The notes under the pieces are model-generated. The model was given only the letters and a program-made list of their open reading frames with translations, had not been told where the DNA came from and did no database searches. A stretch of 24,981 nt of DNA, taken from Clostridia bacterium (lineage in GTDB: Bacteria > Bacillota > Clostridia > Christensenellales > Aristaeellaceae). Shown one piece after another: positions 7,636 to 15,489 of the stretch. Positions within the stretch are counted from its first letter, which is position 1, and every line of letters starts with the position of its first letter. The stretch spans positions 1 through 24,981 of the forward strand of contig CAAGFE010000048.1 in assembly GCA_900769075.1 (NCBI GenBank). Reading direction: 5' to 3'. A program made the position numbers and the translations under genes.

Positions 7636-8492
7636 GGAGGCATACTGCCCCGGGTGTTGGTGTCCGTTCACCGCATCAACGAGGTTCTGGACGCGCCCGT
7701 GCGCATTCAGAACGGCACAGCCACGGATGTGCCCCGGCAATCCGGCGGCAGGGTGGAGTTCCGGCATGTATCCTTCCGCTATCCCGGCGCGGGGGAGGAT
7801 GTGCTGCACGACATCTCCTTCACCGCCGAGCCCGGGCAGACCGTGGCGTTCATCGGCGCGACGGGCAGCGGCAAAACCACCCTGCTCAGCCTGATTCCCC
7901 GCTTCTATGACGCAACCTCCGGTGATATTCTGGTGGACGGCGTGAACGTGCGGGATTATGACGTCCATACCCTGCGGGACCGCCTGGGGTATGTGCGCAG
8001 AAGGCGGTGCTGTTTTCCGGCACGGTGGCCTCCAACGTGACCCTGGGGCAGGAAAAGGCCTCGCCGGAGCAGGTGGCCCGCGCCATCGACATTTCCCAGA
8101 GCACCGAGTTTGTGGGCCGCATGGACGGGGGCGCGCAGGCCGGAATCGCCCAGGGCGGCGTGAACGTGTCCGGCGGCCAGCGGCAGCGGCTGTCCATTGC
8201 CCGGGCCGTGTGCAGGGAGCCGGAAATCTACCTGTTTGACGATTCCTTCTCCGCGCTGGACTATCTGACCGACCGCCGCCTGCGCGAGGCATTGGAGCGA
8301 AGCGCCCATGGCGCGACCCGGCTGATCGTCGCCCAGCGCATCGGCACCATTCGCCATGCCGACAGGATCATTGTGCTGGAGGACGGGCGCATTGCCGGCA
8401 TGGGCACCCATGAAGAGCTGCTGGGCTCCTGCAGGACGTATCAGGAGATCGCCCGCTCCCAGCTGTCGGAGGAGGAAATGAAGCATGCGTAA
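7636..8492 (+). pseudogene. ABC exporter half-transporter, lacking its membrane domain and frameshifted
   Basis: Only the nucleotide-binding half of an MsbA/YfiB-type ABC exporter remains. It starts in the linker (VLVSVHRINEVLDAP) and runs through Walker A GATGSGKTT, Q-loop region, signature VSGGQRQR and Walker B IYLFDDSFSALD to the H-loop region (VAQR, where His is usually found). The transmembrane domain and start codon are missing, with similarity beginning 13 bases after the mazF stop. A one-base deletion near 8000 breaks the frame: LGYV should continue as PQKAVLF, and does so in the next frame. The 3' end overlaps the next gene's ATG, so the original was the first gene of a heterodimeric pair. 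GC content rises sharply here compared with mazEF. Confidence 0.8.
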
Positions 8493-9866
8493 GGATAAGC
8501 AGGCGGTCCGTCCGCTGAAGGAGCTGCTGCTGTACTGCCGCCGCTATCTGCCCGCCATCCTGATTTCCCTGGTGCTGGGCGGAGCGGGGGCGGTATTCAG
8601 CGTCATCGGGCCGGACAAGATCGCCGACATGGTCAATGTGATTGAGCAGGGTCTGGGCGGGACCATCGACCTTCGGGCAATCGGATGCCCCTACGGTATT
8701 TTGACAGCACCAGCTTCGGTGACATTCTGTCCCGCCTGACCAACGACGTGGACGCCATCGCCCAGCTGCTGGGCAGCGGCGCGGGCACGCTGGTGTCCTC
8801 CGTGACGCTGCTGCTTGGCGCGCTGGTGATGTTGCTTGTCACCAACGCCCTTCTGGCCGGCAGTGCTATCCTGGCCTCTCTGGTGGGCTTTGCCTTTATT
8901 GTGGTGATTGCCGCCAGGTCGCAGAAATACTTCCTGACCCAGCAGCAGTCTCTGGGCCGCATCAAAGGCTTTATTGAGGAAGCCTTTTCCGGGCAGGAGG
9001 TCATTCGCGCCGCCAACGCCGAGGAAAGCAACCAGGCTGCCTTTGACGCAATCAACGCCACCCTCTACGAAAGCGCGTGGAAGTCGCGCTTCCTGTCCGG
9101 GGTGATGATGCCCGTCATGAGTCTGGCGGGCAATCTGGGCTTTGTGGTGGTGTGCGTGCTGGGCGCGGTCATGGCGGCCCGGGGAATGATTGACTTCAGC
9201 GTGATTGTGTCTTCATGCTCTACATCCGCCTGTTCACCCAGCCACTTTCCCAGCTGGCGCAGGTGTTCACAATTTTGCAGCCCGCCGTGGCGGCGTCCTC
9301 GCGGGTGTTCGAGTTCCTCCATAAGGAGGAGCTGCCGGAGGAAAACGGGAAAATCGACCGCTTGCCCCAGGTGCGGGGCGACGTGACCTTCGCCCATTTG
9401 CGCTTCGGCTACACAAAGGACAAGACCATCATCCGCGACTTCTCCGCCGAAATTCACGCCGGACAGCGGGTGGCCATCGTGGGTCACACCGGCGCGGGCA
9501 AGACCACCCTGGTCAACCTGCTCATGCGCTTTTACGAAACGGACGGCGGGGACATCCGCATCGACGGCTTGTCCATCCTCGACATGACGCGGGAAGCCGT
9601 CCGGAGCCTTTTCTGCATGGTGCTGCAGGACACCTGGATCTTCGAGGCACCCTGCGGGAAAATCTGGCCTACTGCAAGGAGGGCGTGACGGACGCGCAGC
9701 TGGATCGCGTCTGCCGTGCGGTGGGTCTGACCCATTTTGTGAAAACGCTCCCCCAGGGCTATGACACGGTGCTCAGCGAGCACACCAGCCTTTCCGCCGG
9801 ACAGCGGCAGCTGGTGACCATCGCCCGGGCCATGATTGAGGACGCGCCGCTGCCCGTGAACGCCTG
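8485..9866 (+). pseudogene. second ABC exporter half-transporter with deletion, frameshifts and lost 3' end
   Basis: The gene starts normally (MRKDKQAVRPLKELLLYCRR, first membrane helix). At about 8685 it jumps in a different frame from DLRAI to MPLRYFDSTSFGDILSRLTN, losing roughly 70-80 residues expected between them. A further frame change occurs near 9210 (SVIV then FMLYIRLFTQP), and another near 9647, where one G appears to be missing before the expected GTLRENLAYC. Walker A GHTGAGKTT and the signature LSAGQRQ are present. The gene stops at about 9852 just before Walker B, where it fuses to an antisense DUF255 fragment. It cannot be functional unless the assembly is wrong. Confidence 0.8.
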
Positions 9867-10150
9867 ACAGACGGCCTTGCAGATGCTGTCCACAGCCGGG
9901 CGTTCTTCCTTGTCCACCTTGGCGGCGACAAAGTGCTGGTTCAGGATCTGCGCGATCTCCGTATCCTCAAAGCTCTCGTGAGCCATCACACGACACCAGT
10001 GGCAGGTGCTGCAGCCGATGCAGAGGAACACCGCTTGTCCTCCGCTCTTGCCTTTCGGAAGGCCTCCTCACCCCAGGGGAACCGGTCCGCCGGGTTCTCT
10101 GCGTGCTGAAGCAGATTGGGACCGGTTTCATGCTGCAAACGACTGGCCAA
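9844..10150 (-). pseudogene. N-terminal fragment of a thioredoxin-domain DUF255 (YyaL/SSP411-like) protein
   Basis: The minus strand encodes the familiar start of this family (LQHETGPNLLQHAENPAD then PWGEEAFRKA), then a one-base deletion near 10040, then FLCIGCSTCHWC, MAHESFEDTEIAQ and KVDKEERPAVDSI, ending at QAFTGSGA. Conserved CxxC-type Cys residues in STCHWC are present. The normal protein is over 600 residues, so more than 80 percent is missing. The likely start is a TTG at 10150 behind GTGAGGGG. The fragment is joined tail-to-tail to the ABC pseudogene through a shared stretch at about 9844-9852. Confidence 0.8.
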
Positions 10151-10173
10151 CCCCTCACATCCTTTCCTGCCTT

Positions 10174-10971
10174 TTACCGCCGCATCTCCTTGCCTGACAG
10201 CTCCCCATACAGCGGCGTTGCCAGCCCAAACCCGCCGGACACGCTCAGAATCTGTCCGGTGGTATAGGCAGATTCATCGCTGGCGAAGTAGACGGCTGCC
10301 GCTGCGATCTCCTCCGGCAGACCGATGCGCCCCAGCGGGATATGCCGGAGGAACAAACCGCAAAAAGCGTCGCTCAGGTTCCGGGTGACCGCCTCGGTGG
10401 CGGTCATGCCGGGCATGACCGCGTTGCAGCGGATGTGATGCCTGGCCTCATGCACGGAGATCAGCTTGGTGAGATAGTTGATGGCTGCCTTGCTGGTGCC
10501 ATAGGCGATCTGGGAAACATCCGGTACCGCGCCGCTCACGGAGGAAATGTTGATGATGCTGCCGCCGCCCTGCGCCGTCATGTGCCTCGCCGCGGCCTGA
10601 CTGGCCATGTACACGCTGCGCAGGTTGAACTGCATCGTTTGCATAAACACCTCCGGGGTGGTGCGCATGAAGTCCAGATCCTTGTCGGGATTGGAGGTGC
10701 CGAAGTTATTCACCAGCACATCGATGCGCCCGGCTTGCTGCACCGTGTTTTCCACCATGGAGGTAAAGGTCTCTGGCTTGGTGGCGTCGTTGTACACGCA
10801 GTAAACCCGACAGCCCTCGGAGGTCAGCTTGTCAGCTTCCTCCTGGGCTCGCGCAAGGCTGCGGGCTGCCATATAGACGATCGCGCCTTCTCGGGCGCAG
10901 GCCCTTGCGATGGCCAGACCGATGCCTCTTGTAGAGGCTGTGACAAGGATGACCTTGTCCTTCAACCGCAT
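10174..10971 (-). CDS. SDR oxidoreductase, 7alpha-hydroxysteroid-dehydrogenase-like
   Basis: This is a complete 265-residue classical short-chain dehydrogenase. The cofactor motif is TASTRGIG at residues 11-18, the NNAG equivalent is NNFG (88-91), and the catalytic residues are N116, S144, Y157 and K161 (YGTSK). The end is SGGFGLATPLYGEL. Arg in TASTRGIG and the AARS after beta-2 suggest NADP(H). The overall wording, especially STRGIG, NN(F/Y)G, PD(V/I)S.IAY and GGFALGTPQY-like endings, resembles clostridial NADP-dependent 7alpha-HSDH more than FabG. The substrate remains an inference. The start at 10971 follows a G-rich site (AGGGGGG); the frame extends 12 codons upstream without a better site. 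No partner gene adjoins it. Confidence 0.82.
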   Translation of the reverse strand: MRLKDKVILVTASTRGIGLAIARACAREGAIVYMAARSLARAQEEADKLTSEGCRVYCVYNDATKPETFTSMVENTVQQAGRIDVLVNNFGTSNPDKDLDFMRTTPEVFMQTMQFNLRSVYMASQAAARHMTAQGGGSIINISSVSGAVPDVSQIAYGTSKAAINYLTKLISVHEARHHIRCNAVMPGMTATEAVTRNLSDAFCGLFLRHIPLGRIGLPEEIAAAAVYFASDESAYTTGQILSVSGGFGLATPLYGELSGKEMRR

Positions 10972-11206
10972 GATGATTCCCCCCTGATGACGGTCTTGTT
11001 TTCCCACATGAACACCCCAAGCGGGTTCTGTCCGCTTGCTATGATGCCCACATTCCGGTGCAATATTGATCGCTGTGAGGATGTGGCCTTCATGAAGGGA
11101 AAGGAGGAAAACCGGCTTTATCTCCAGGAGCGAAGCTGCAATCAGGCAAACTCAGTTGATGCTCAGCTCCGCCCGCAGGATTTCCTCAGCCAGTGCTTTC
11201 AGCCTG

Positions 11207-11455
11207 TTCGCCTACGGCAACGCCAACTGGAAAGACCAGCTGACGGCAGTAAACGGCGTAGCGATCACCTACGACCGGATTGGCAACCCGCTGAACGACG
11301 CTGCCTGGACGTGCACCCGGCTACCGGCCCCCACCGGGTGGCCTTTCCCATTCATTGACACAGCGGAATGTTGGGCGTATAATGAGAATGGCTTGAGAGT
11401 ACAGAAAACTGTCAATGGGGAGGTGACGAATGATTCCCTGCACGGCAATAAATTA
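11207..11455 (+). pseudogene. RHS/YD-repeat protein remnant
   Basis: About 80 codons of RHS core survive. FAYGNANWKDQLTAVNG then ITYDRIGNPLND is a textbook RHS/YD repeat, followed by a degraded stretch and YNENGLRVQKTVNGEVTN. There is no start, the rest of the large shell protein is absent upstream, and the variable C-terminal toxin is absent downstream, because the next gene starts 38 bases later. RHS proteins are secreted or surface polymorphic toxins with a cognate immunity gene directly downstream, and that matches the two genes that follow. Confidence 0.7.
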
Positions 11456-11492
11456 GGCTGGAACACGCTGGAGAGAACACGGAGGGCAGTCC

Positions 11493-11876
11493 ATGATGAA
11501 TGATGCTGTTGGGAAACGAATTGAGAAAATCCTGACGGATATTCAATCTCGAAAAAAAGTGGATTATGCTTGTCGGAATGACGTTTCGCGCTATAATCGC
11601 GCTTATAGCAGAATCGTTCGGAATATCAGATATATTGATGACCACTATCCCGATCAGATCCATCGAATAACTGAGTTCCTGAGCAGTTCAGATTTGGACA
11701 TCGTATCTCACATTGCACCTATTGTGATCACGCTGAAAAGCTGCTCGTTGGAAGAGAAGAAAAGGGCAATTGCTATTTTGGAAGGATTGCTTGAGGATGA
11801 ACGAATTGATCAGGTTGACAAAATGATGCTGTCAACGAATCTTGTGAAGTGGCGTGCTGAGGTATTCGGGCAATAA
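11493..11876 (+). CDS. probable orphan immunity protein (DUF2019-like)
   Basis: This 127-residue helical protein starts MMNDAVGKRIEKIL behind GGAGG at a 7-base distance. The pattern RYNRAYSRIVRNIRYID, a run of short helices, and KKRAIAILEGLL resembles DUF2019, a helical-repeat family often found next to polymorphic toxins. It lies directly after an RHS remnant whose toxin domain is gone. Its position and fold suggest it neutralised that toxin or protects against related ones from neighbours. It is intact and not obviously decaying. The similarity is by eye and moderate. Confidence 0.6.
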   Translation: MMNDAVGKRIEKILTDIQSRKKVDYACRNDVSRYNRAYSRIVRNIRYIDDHYPDQIHRITEFLSSSDLDIVSHIAPIVITLKSCSLEEKKRAIAILEGLLEDERIDQVDKMMLSTNLVKWRAEVFGQ

Positions 11877-11994
11877 TGCGAGGGTGAAAGTACGATGCTT
11901 GGGGGCCGTCCCATCATCAAAACGGGCAACGCCCGTATTTGCTTGTCTGATGCCTGGATATTGCCCTATTACGAATGGGATGAGGGTGATCATC

Positions 11995-12582
11995 ATGGAC
12001 GATGTTGTAAAGATAAAACAAACAGTGCAAGAGATGGAGCTCACGCAGAACTGGATGGCTATTTGCGAGTATGTGCAGACTGAGTGGGAAAAACATCAGG
12101 ATAGCCCCGAGCTTTGTACTTTACTCATGCAGCAAGCAATGTCCTACCTATTAGCTACGGATAACGGAAGCAGCCCGTTTCTGTTTGTTCATCGAAATAA
12201 CTGCCCGGAAAGCATTGCCTATTATCAGAACTGCTTTGTAGCGGCGATGAAGCATGGAATGGATCATCACCTGCATCATAAGTATTTTCTCTGGCAACTA
12301 TGCTACTATATCATATATTACCCCACCTACTATCCAATATTTAAGGTGATAGGAGGTGAAACGAAGCTGAATGATATCATGCAGGAGCTTATGTCCCTTG
12401 TCAATAGGGAGTTCTCCAACAGTCTCATCTTCCGTCCATTCCTTGCAGAGGAAGACTACTATGCTTGGATACACTCCTTGAGTGACGCAGATCTGTTCGC
12501 TTTACATTCTGAAATAGCTGAATTCAACTTATGCGATAATGGTGAAGATGAGTGCGTCAAGAATCTATTCTTGGTCAAGTAA
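11995..12582 (+). CDS. hypothetical protein, possible second immunity protein
   Basis: This 195-residue soluble, aromatic and histidine-rich protein starts MDDVVKIKQTVQEMELTQNW. I chose the ATG at 11995 with GAGGGTGA upstream. The frame is open further upstream, but that part has no ribosome site and unlike composition. Features include HGMDHHLHHKYFLWQLCYYI at about 95-115 and a WIHSLSDADLFALHSEIAEF helix near the end. I did not recognise a family. It is AT-richer than the genes after 12,840 and follows the DUF2019-like gene by 118 bases, which contain no promoter I can defend. Immunity function is inferred from position only. Confidence 0.6.
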   Translation: MDDVVKIKQTVQEMELTQNWMAICEYVQTEWEKHQDSPELCTLLMQQAMSYLLATDNGSSPFLFVHRNNCPESIAYYQNCFVAAMKHGMDHHLHHKYFLWQLCYYIIYYPTYYPIFKVIGGETKLNDIMQELMSLVNREFSNSLIFRPFLAEEDYYAWIHSLSDADLFALHSEIAEFNLCDNGEDECVKNLFLVK

Positions 12583-12625
12583 CAAAGGCCTGCAATGCTT
12601 TGGACAGGGAACAGTCAGAGCATCG

Positions 12626-12664
12626 GCAAAGGCCGTGTTTCCTTCCCGGAAGCACGGCCTTTGC
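12626..12664. terminator. 17-bp hairpin, copy 1 of a repeated palindrome
   Basis: GCAAAGGCCGTGTTTCC (12626-12642) and GGAAGCACGGCCTTTGC (12648-12664) pair over 17 bp with one G-U around a 5-nt loop. It lies between convergent genes. The same core occurs at 16578-16614. It is probably a bidirectional terminator or a dispersed palindromic repeat. Confidence 0.65.
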
Positions 12665-12783
12665 ATATTGTAGAACAGAGCAAAAACTGCCAGAGCGAAG
12701 CCCCTCGCCGGATCGGGCCTGTCCACCGCAGCAGGGATTTCGTCCATGGCGGTGGGCCGTCTGCCGATGCGTGTCCCCACGGC

Positions 12784-12820
12784 AAAAATCCCCCGCAGCC
12801 GGTGCGAAGGGCTGCGGGGG
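12784..12820 (-). terminator. Rho-independent terminator of the PTPS-like gene
   Basis: Perfect 11-bp GC-rich arms, CCCCCGCAGCC (12790-12800) and GGCTGCGGGGG (12810-12820), are followed on the minus strand by ATTTTTG. It lies 20 bases after the gene's stop. Confidence 0.85.
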
Positions 12821-12840
12821 CTGGGGACTGAAACGAAGGC

Positions 12841-13407
12841 TTACGCCTTGCGATAGCCACACTTGGGGCAAACGCCGTTTTCATTGAGCGCGATGCCGCA
12901 CAGCGGGCAGCGATCCATGGTCTTGCTGGTTTCATACTCCTGGGACGCCGCGTTCACGCCGCTGGTGAAGGTCAGCTTGGCGATGTTCAGCTTGTCCTTG
13001 AGCAGATCGTATACGATCTTGATCATGCCTTCGACGGTCATCGTTTCCTTGGTCACCACCAGGCGGCAATCCGGATAGGCGGTCGCCAGCTCCGTCTTGA
13101 AGGCGGGGCCCTTCATCTTGTTGGTCGGTGCGCCGTCCTTGATCCCCTGGGCCTCGTACACAGCCAGGATCGCCGGCAGCAGCGGATCGTCCTCCCGAAG
13201 GATCAGCGCGTGATCAAAATTCTTGAGGACTTCCCATGCGGTCTTCTGAATCTCATTGCAGGGGAAAACCATGTTCACGCCCGGCTCGACCGTATCCTCC
13301 ACCTCGATGGTCAGAACGCCCGTGTGGCCGTGCAGATACTGGGCTTCGCCCTTGAACCCATAGAACCGGTGGGCGTACTGCAGATCCAGTTTGGTAATGC
13401 TTCTCAT
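12841..13407 (-). CDS. PTPS/QueD-like protein lacking the catalytic Cys, with zinc-ribbon tail
   Basis: This 188-residue protein has the 6-pyruvoyl-tetrahydropterin synthase / QueD fold pattern. Zinc ligands are H13 (YAHRF) and H26, H28 (LHGHTG), the FDH at 64-66 fits the Asp-His catalytic pair, and E121 lies in TKETMTVEGM. The catalytic Cys that sits four residues before the HGH in QueD (KCGRLHGH) is Ala here (EAQYLHGH, A22). A C-terminal ribbon CPLC (167-170) and CPKC (180-183) is added to the usual 120-140 residues. The ATG at 13407 has GGAGGAG upstream. No other queuosine or folate genes are nearby, so QueD activity should not be assumed. It is a single cistron with its own terminator. 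Confidence 0.75.
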   Translation of the reverse strand: MRSITKLDLQYAHRFYGFKGEAQYLHGHTGVLTIEVEDTVEPGVNMVFPCNEIQKTAWEVLKNFDHALILREDDPLLPAILAVYEAQGIKDGAPTNKMKGPAFKTELATAYPDCRLVVTKETMTVEGMIKIVYDLLKDKLNIAKLTFTSGVNAASQEYETSKTMDRCPLCGIALNENGVCPKCGYRKA

Positions 13408-13485
13408 GATGTTTGCTCCTCCTATATTCTATTTACGGGATTCTTTCTGCGCCCGTATACGCCGTTTGGATGGCGCGTCCGCGCC

Positions 13486-13881
13486 TTATGAAGAGGACTT
13501 TGCCTGACAATCCGGACAGATGCCCGTAAAGATGATGTCATGCCCGCTGATGGCAAAGCCGTGCGCATCCGTTACCGCCTGCTCCAGATCCTGAAGATAC
13601 GCCATTTCCACATCAAAGACGCCGCCGCAGTGCAGGCACCGGGCATGATAATGGCCATGGCAGCGGTGATCGTACCGATCCGGCCCGCCGGGAATCTCCA
13701 TTCTCCGGATTTCGCCCTCCTCCGCCAGCCGGTTCAGGTTCCGATAGACGGTTCCGCGGCTGATGGTGGGATGCTGTTTCACGATCTCGTCGTAGATTTC
13801 CTCCGCCGTCGCGTGGCTCTGTAAACGATGGACCGCCTCATAGACCAGGGATCGCTGAATGGTGTTTCGACGATTTCTCAC
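13486..13881 (-). CDS. perR: Fur-family regulator, PerR-like
   Basis: This 131-residue transcription factor has an N-terminal winged helix (RSLVYEAVHRLQSHATAEEI, GTVYRNLNRL) and a C-terminal dimer domain. H23, D71, H77 and H79 (RYDHRCHGHYH) match regulatory-metal ligands of PerR. The structural zinc uses C82, C85 (CLHCG) and C122, C125 (CPDC). The presence of D71 in the place of the Fur-type Glu argues for PerR, the peroxide sensor, and the nearby rubrerythrin fits. The frame starts at GTG (13881) behind AAGGCGG. A promoter with an AT-rich dyad over its -10 lies just upstream, suggesting autoregulation. Fur or Zur cannot be wholly excluded. Confidence 0.82.
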   Translation of the reverse strand: MRNRRNTIQRSLVYEAVHRLQSHATAEEIYDEIVKQHPTISRGTVYRNLNRLAEEGEIRRMEIPGGPDRYDHRCHGHYHARCLHCGGVFDVEMAYLQDLEQAVTDAHGFAISGHDIIFTGICPDCQAKSSS

Positions 13882-13910
13882 GGGGAAGACCGCCTTATCA
13901 GTATTGATTC

Positions 13911-13926
13911 TTAATTAGTATATTAA
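13911..13926. promoter_or_regulatory. AT-rich dyad, candidate PerR/Fur box
   Basis: TTAATTAGTATATTAA reads as two imperfect 7-bp halves (5 of 7 matching) around 2 bp and overlaps the -10 of the regulator's promoter. It is looser than the known TTATAATnATTATAA Per box. Confidence 0.4.
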
Positions 13927-13948
13927 CTCATTTTAGTAAAGTTGTCAA
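13920..13948 (-). promoter_or_regulatory. promoter of the PerR-like gene
   Basis: On the minus strand, TTGACA (13948-13943) is followed after 17 bp by TAATAT (13925-13920). The -35 is perfect and the -10 moderate, 39 bases before the GTG start. Confidence 0.6.
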
Positions 13949-14004
13949 TAGCGGCCAGCAATTTTCTTCGGGGCACTGTTCCCTATCATCAGCAGAAGCA
14001 AATG

Positions 14005-14042
14005 AAAAGAGAGCTTCTGCCCGGTGCGGGAAAGAAGCTCTC
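14005..14042 (-). terminator. terminator of the VanY-like gene
   Basis: Perfect 10-bp arms (GAGAGCTTCT 14009-14018, AGAAGCTCTC 14033-14042) are followed on the minus strand by TTTTCATTT. Confidence 0.7.
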
Positions 14043-14105
14043 CTTGGGATGGTTTGATTTTTTTGAGCGTCCGCCTGTTTTGACCGGCCGGCGGCCGATC
14101 GGGCG

Positions 14106-15284
14106 TCAGTAGGAATACACCGTCACCACGCCGCCCATATTATCCAGGTACATGGTGTAGTTGGAGGTCATGCGGTTGATGTTCACCGTGAAGGTGGCGG
14201 CCTCGTCGCCCACCTGCTGGCGGGTGATTTCGTACTTCTTCACGCCGTCCTCAAACACCGCCAGATGGGGATGCTCCATCAGGTATTCGATGTACTCCTC
14301 CAGGCACAGATCCAGGTGGTGCATGATTTCCGCATGGGGAACGCCCACATAGCGGTAGATGTTCAGGTTGGACTTCACACCGGTCTTGTAGGACTTGTCA
14401 GTGGTGTCCGCCATGGGATAGCCGGCCTTGGGGAAGCGGAACACCAGGCCATACTTCCAGCTGTTTTCATAGAGCCACTTGCCCTGGGCCGTTTCGTAGA
14501 AGGAGGCGTTGTTCAGCGCCGCGTTGTCCTTCTGGTACAGGTAGAGGTTGAAGGCCAGGCCGGAGTTGTACTCGCTGGTGCCGGGGTAGTTGTAGTTCTG
14601 CTTGGCGCGCTCCAGCAGCTTTTCCTCGGAGTAACCGGGGTGGTTGGTGCGCTGGCGCTCCAGCTCCTTCTGGAAGAGGGCGTTCTGGTCGTCATAGGAG
14701 CGGTAGGTGGAGCCTGCCCGGAGGACATAGCCCTCCAGCCCGACGGCCTTAGCATCCCTGAGGGCATCCATCAGCGCGTCGATGGCCACGGGCAGCAGCT
14801 TGCAGGTGTTGTTTTCCACAAAGCTGGACAGCTCCTTGTCGGAGCGGGCATAGCCGGCCACGCCTACCACGCCGGAATCGTCGAAATCATCCGGGCGGGA
14901 GTGCCACTCGTTGATCAGCAGCAGGCCGTTGTTCATGATGTCCGCCCGGCTGACGGTGACGGTGCGGGGCGCCTCCAGGGGGTAATTGGTCAGGTCGATG
15001 ATATCCCAGCCTTCGCTGGCGGCCTTGGGCCATTCCTCGTTGACCGCGCTGGAGTTGTTCAGCTTCTGCATGTATTCGGCCACTGCGTTCTCGTACTGGG
15101 CTTCCTTCTCGGCGTTGCGGTTGACCGCCTCCTGGCGCTTCTGGTTCAGCAGCGCGGAGCGGTATTCCTTGATCATGCTGCCGCCAATGACGCAGCCCGC
15201 CGCCAGCAGCGCCATCAGCACCGCCACGACGACCAGGAACAGCATCGGATCCTTGCGCTTCTTGCTACGGGAGTTATTGCTCAT
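14106..15284 (-). CDS. membrane-anchored VanY-like (M15B) protein, predicted inactive
   Basis: This 392-residue protein has a basic N-terminus, one membrane helix (about 14-36), a coiled-coil-like linker (about 40-75) and a D-Ala-D-Ala carboxypeptidase (VanY/DdcY, M15B) domain in the extracytosolic part. Family landmarks are GSTYRSYDDQ (191-200), PGTSEYNSGLAFN (234-246), WLYENSWKYGLVFRFP (270-285) and IYRYVGVPHA (309-318). The residues that should bind zinc or act in catalysis are replaced: His to Y239, Asp to N246, and the E-x-W-H before YRYVG reads NLNI, so Glu and the third His are missing. It is therefore probably a binding or regulatory pseudoenzyme at the cell wall. I chose the ATG at 15284 behind AGGTGG; an ATG 11 codons upstream is possible. 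It is divergent from the FMN-lipoprotein gene. Confidence 0.82.
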   Translation of the reverse strand: MSNNSRSKKRKDPMLFLVVVAVLMALLAAGCVIGGSMIKEYRSALLNQKRQEAVNRNAEKEAQYENAVAEYMQKLNNSSAVNEEWPKAASEGWDIIDLTNYPLEAPRTVTVSRADIMNNGLLLINEWHSRPDDFDDSGVVGVAGYARSDKELSSFVENNTCKLLPVAIDALMDALRDAKAVGLEGYVLRAGSTYRSYDDQNALFQKELERQRTNHPGYSEEKLLERAKQNYNYPGTSEYNSGLAFNLYLYQKDNAALNNASFYETAQGKWLYENSWKYGLVFRFPKAGYPMADTTDKSYKTGVKSNLNIYRYVGVPHAEIMHHLDLCLEEYIEYLMEHPHLAVFEDGVKKYEITRQQVGDEAATFTVNINRMTSNYTMYLDNMGGVVTVYSY

Positions 15285-15489
15285 ATGGTTGCCACCTGCT
15301 TTCTGCGGGTTATTCATGCCATTGTCCGATTCCTGCCTCCGGATCGGTATAGGCAGGCTGATTCAACGGATATATTCGCCGCGCGGCGGATTTTTCCTGC
15401 CGGATCGCGCCGTCAAAGAAAAATCTGCATGAAAATTTACATTTCAGGGCATGATTTGTCCCGACACCCTGTGTGAAAGGAAGGTATTC

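Noticed and set aside
11156..11220. Minus-strand peptide ending LAEEILRAELSIN-stop
   Set aside because: Looks like a gene tail but only about 18 codons remain and it overlaps the RHS remnant; too little to support.
10342..11358. 338-codon plus-strand ORF across the SDR gene
   Set aside because: Shadow of the SDR gene; the following part overlaps the RHS remnant in another frame.
14265..15476. 403-codon plus-strand ORF opposite the VanY-like gene
   Set aside because: It is the antisense shadow of a GC-rich gene with clear family motifs; its composition (Val, Gly, His, Gln rich) is typical of a shadow.
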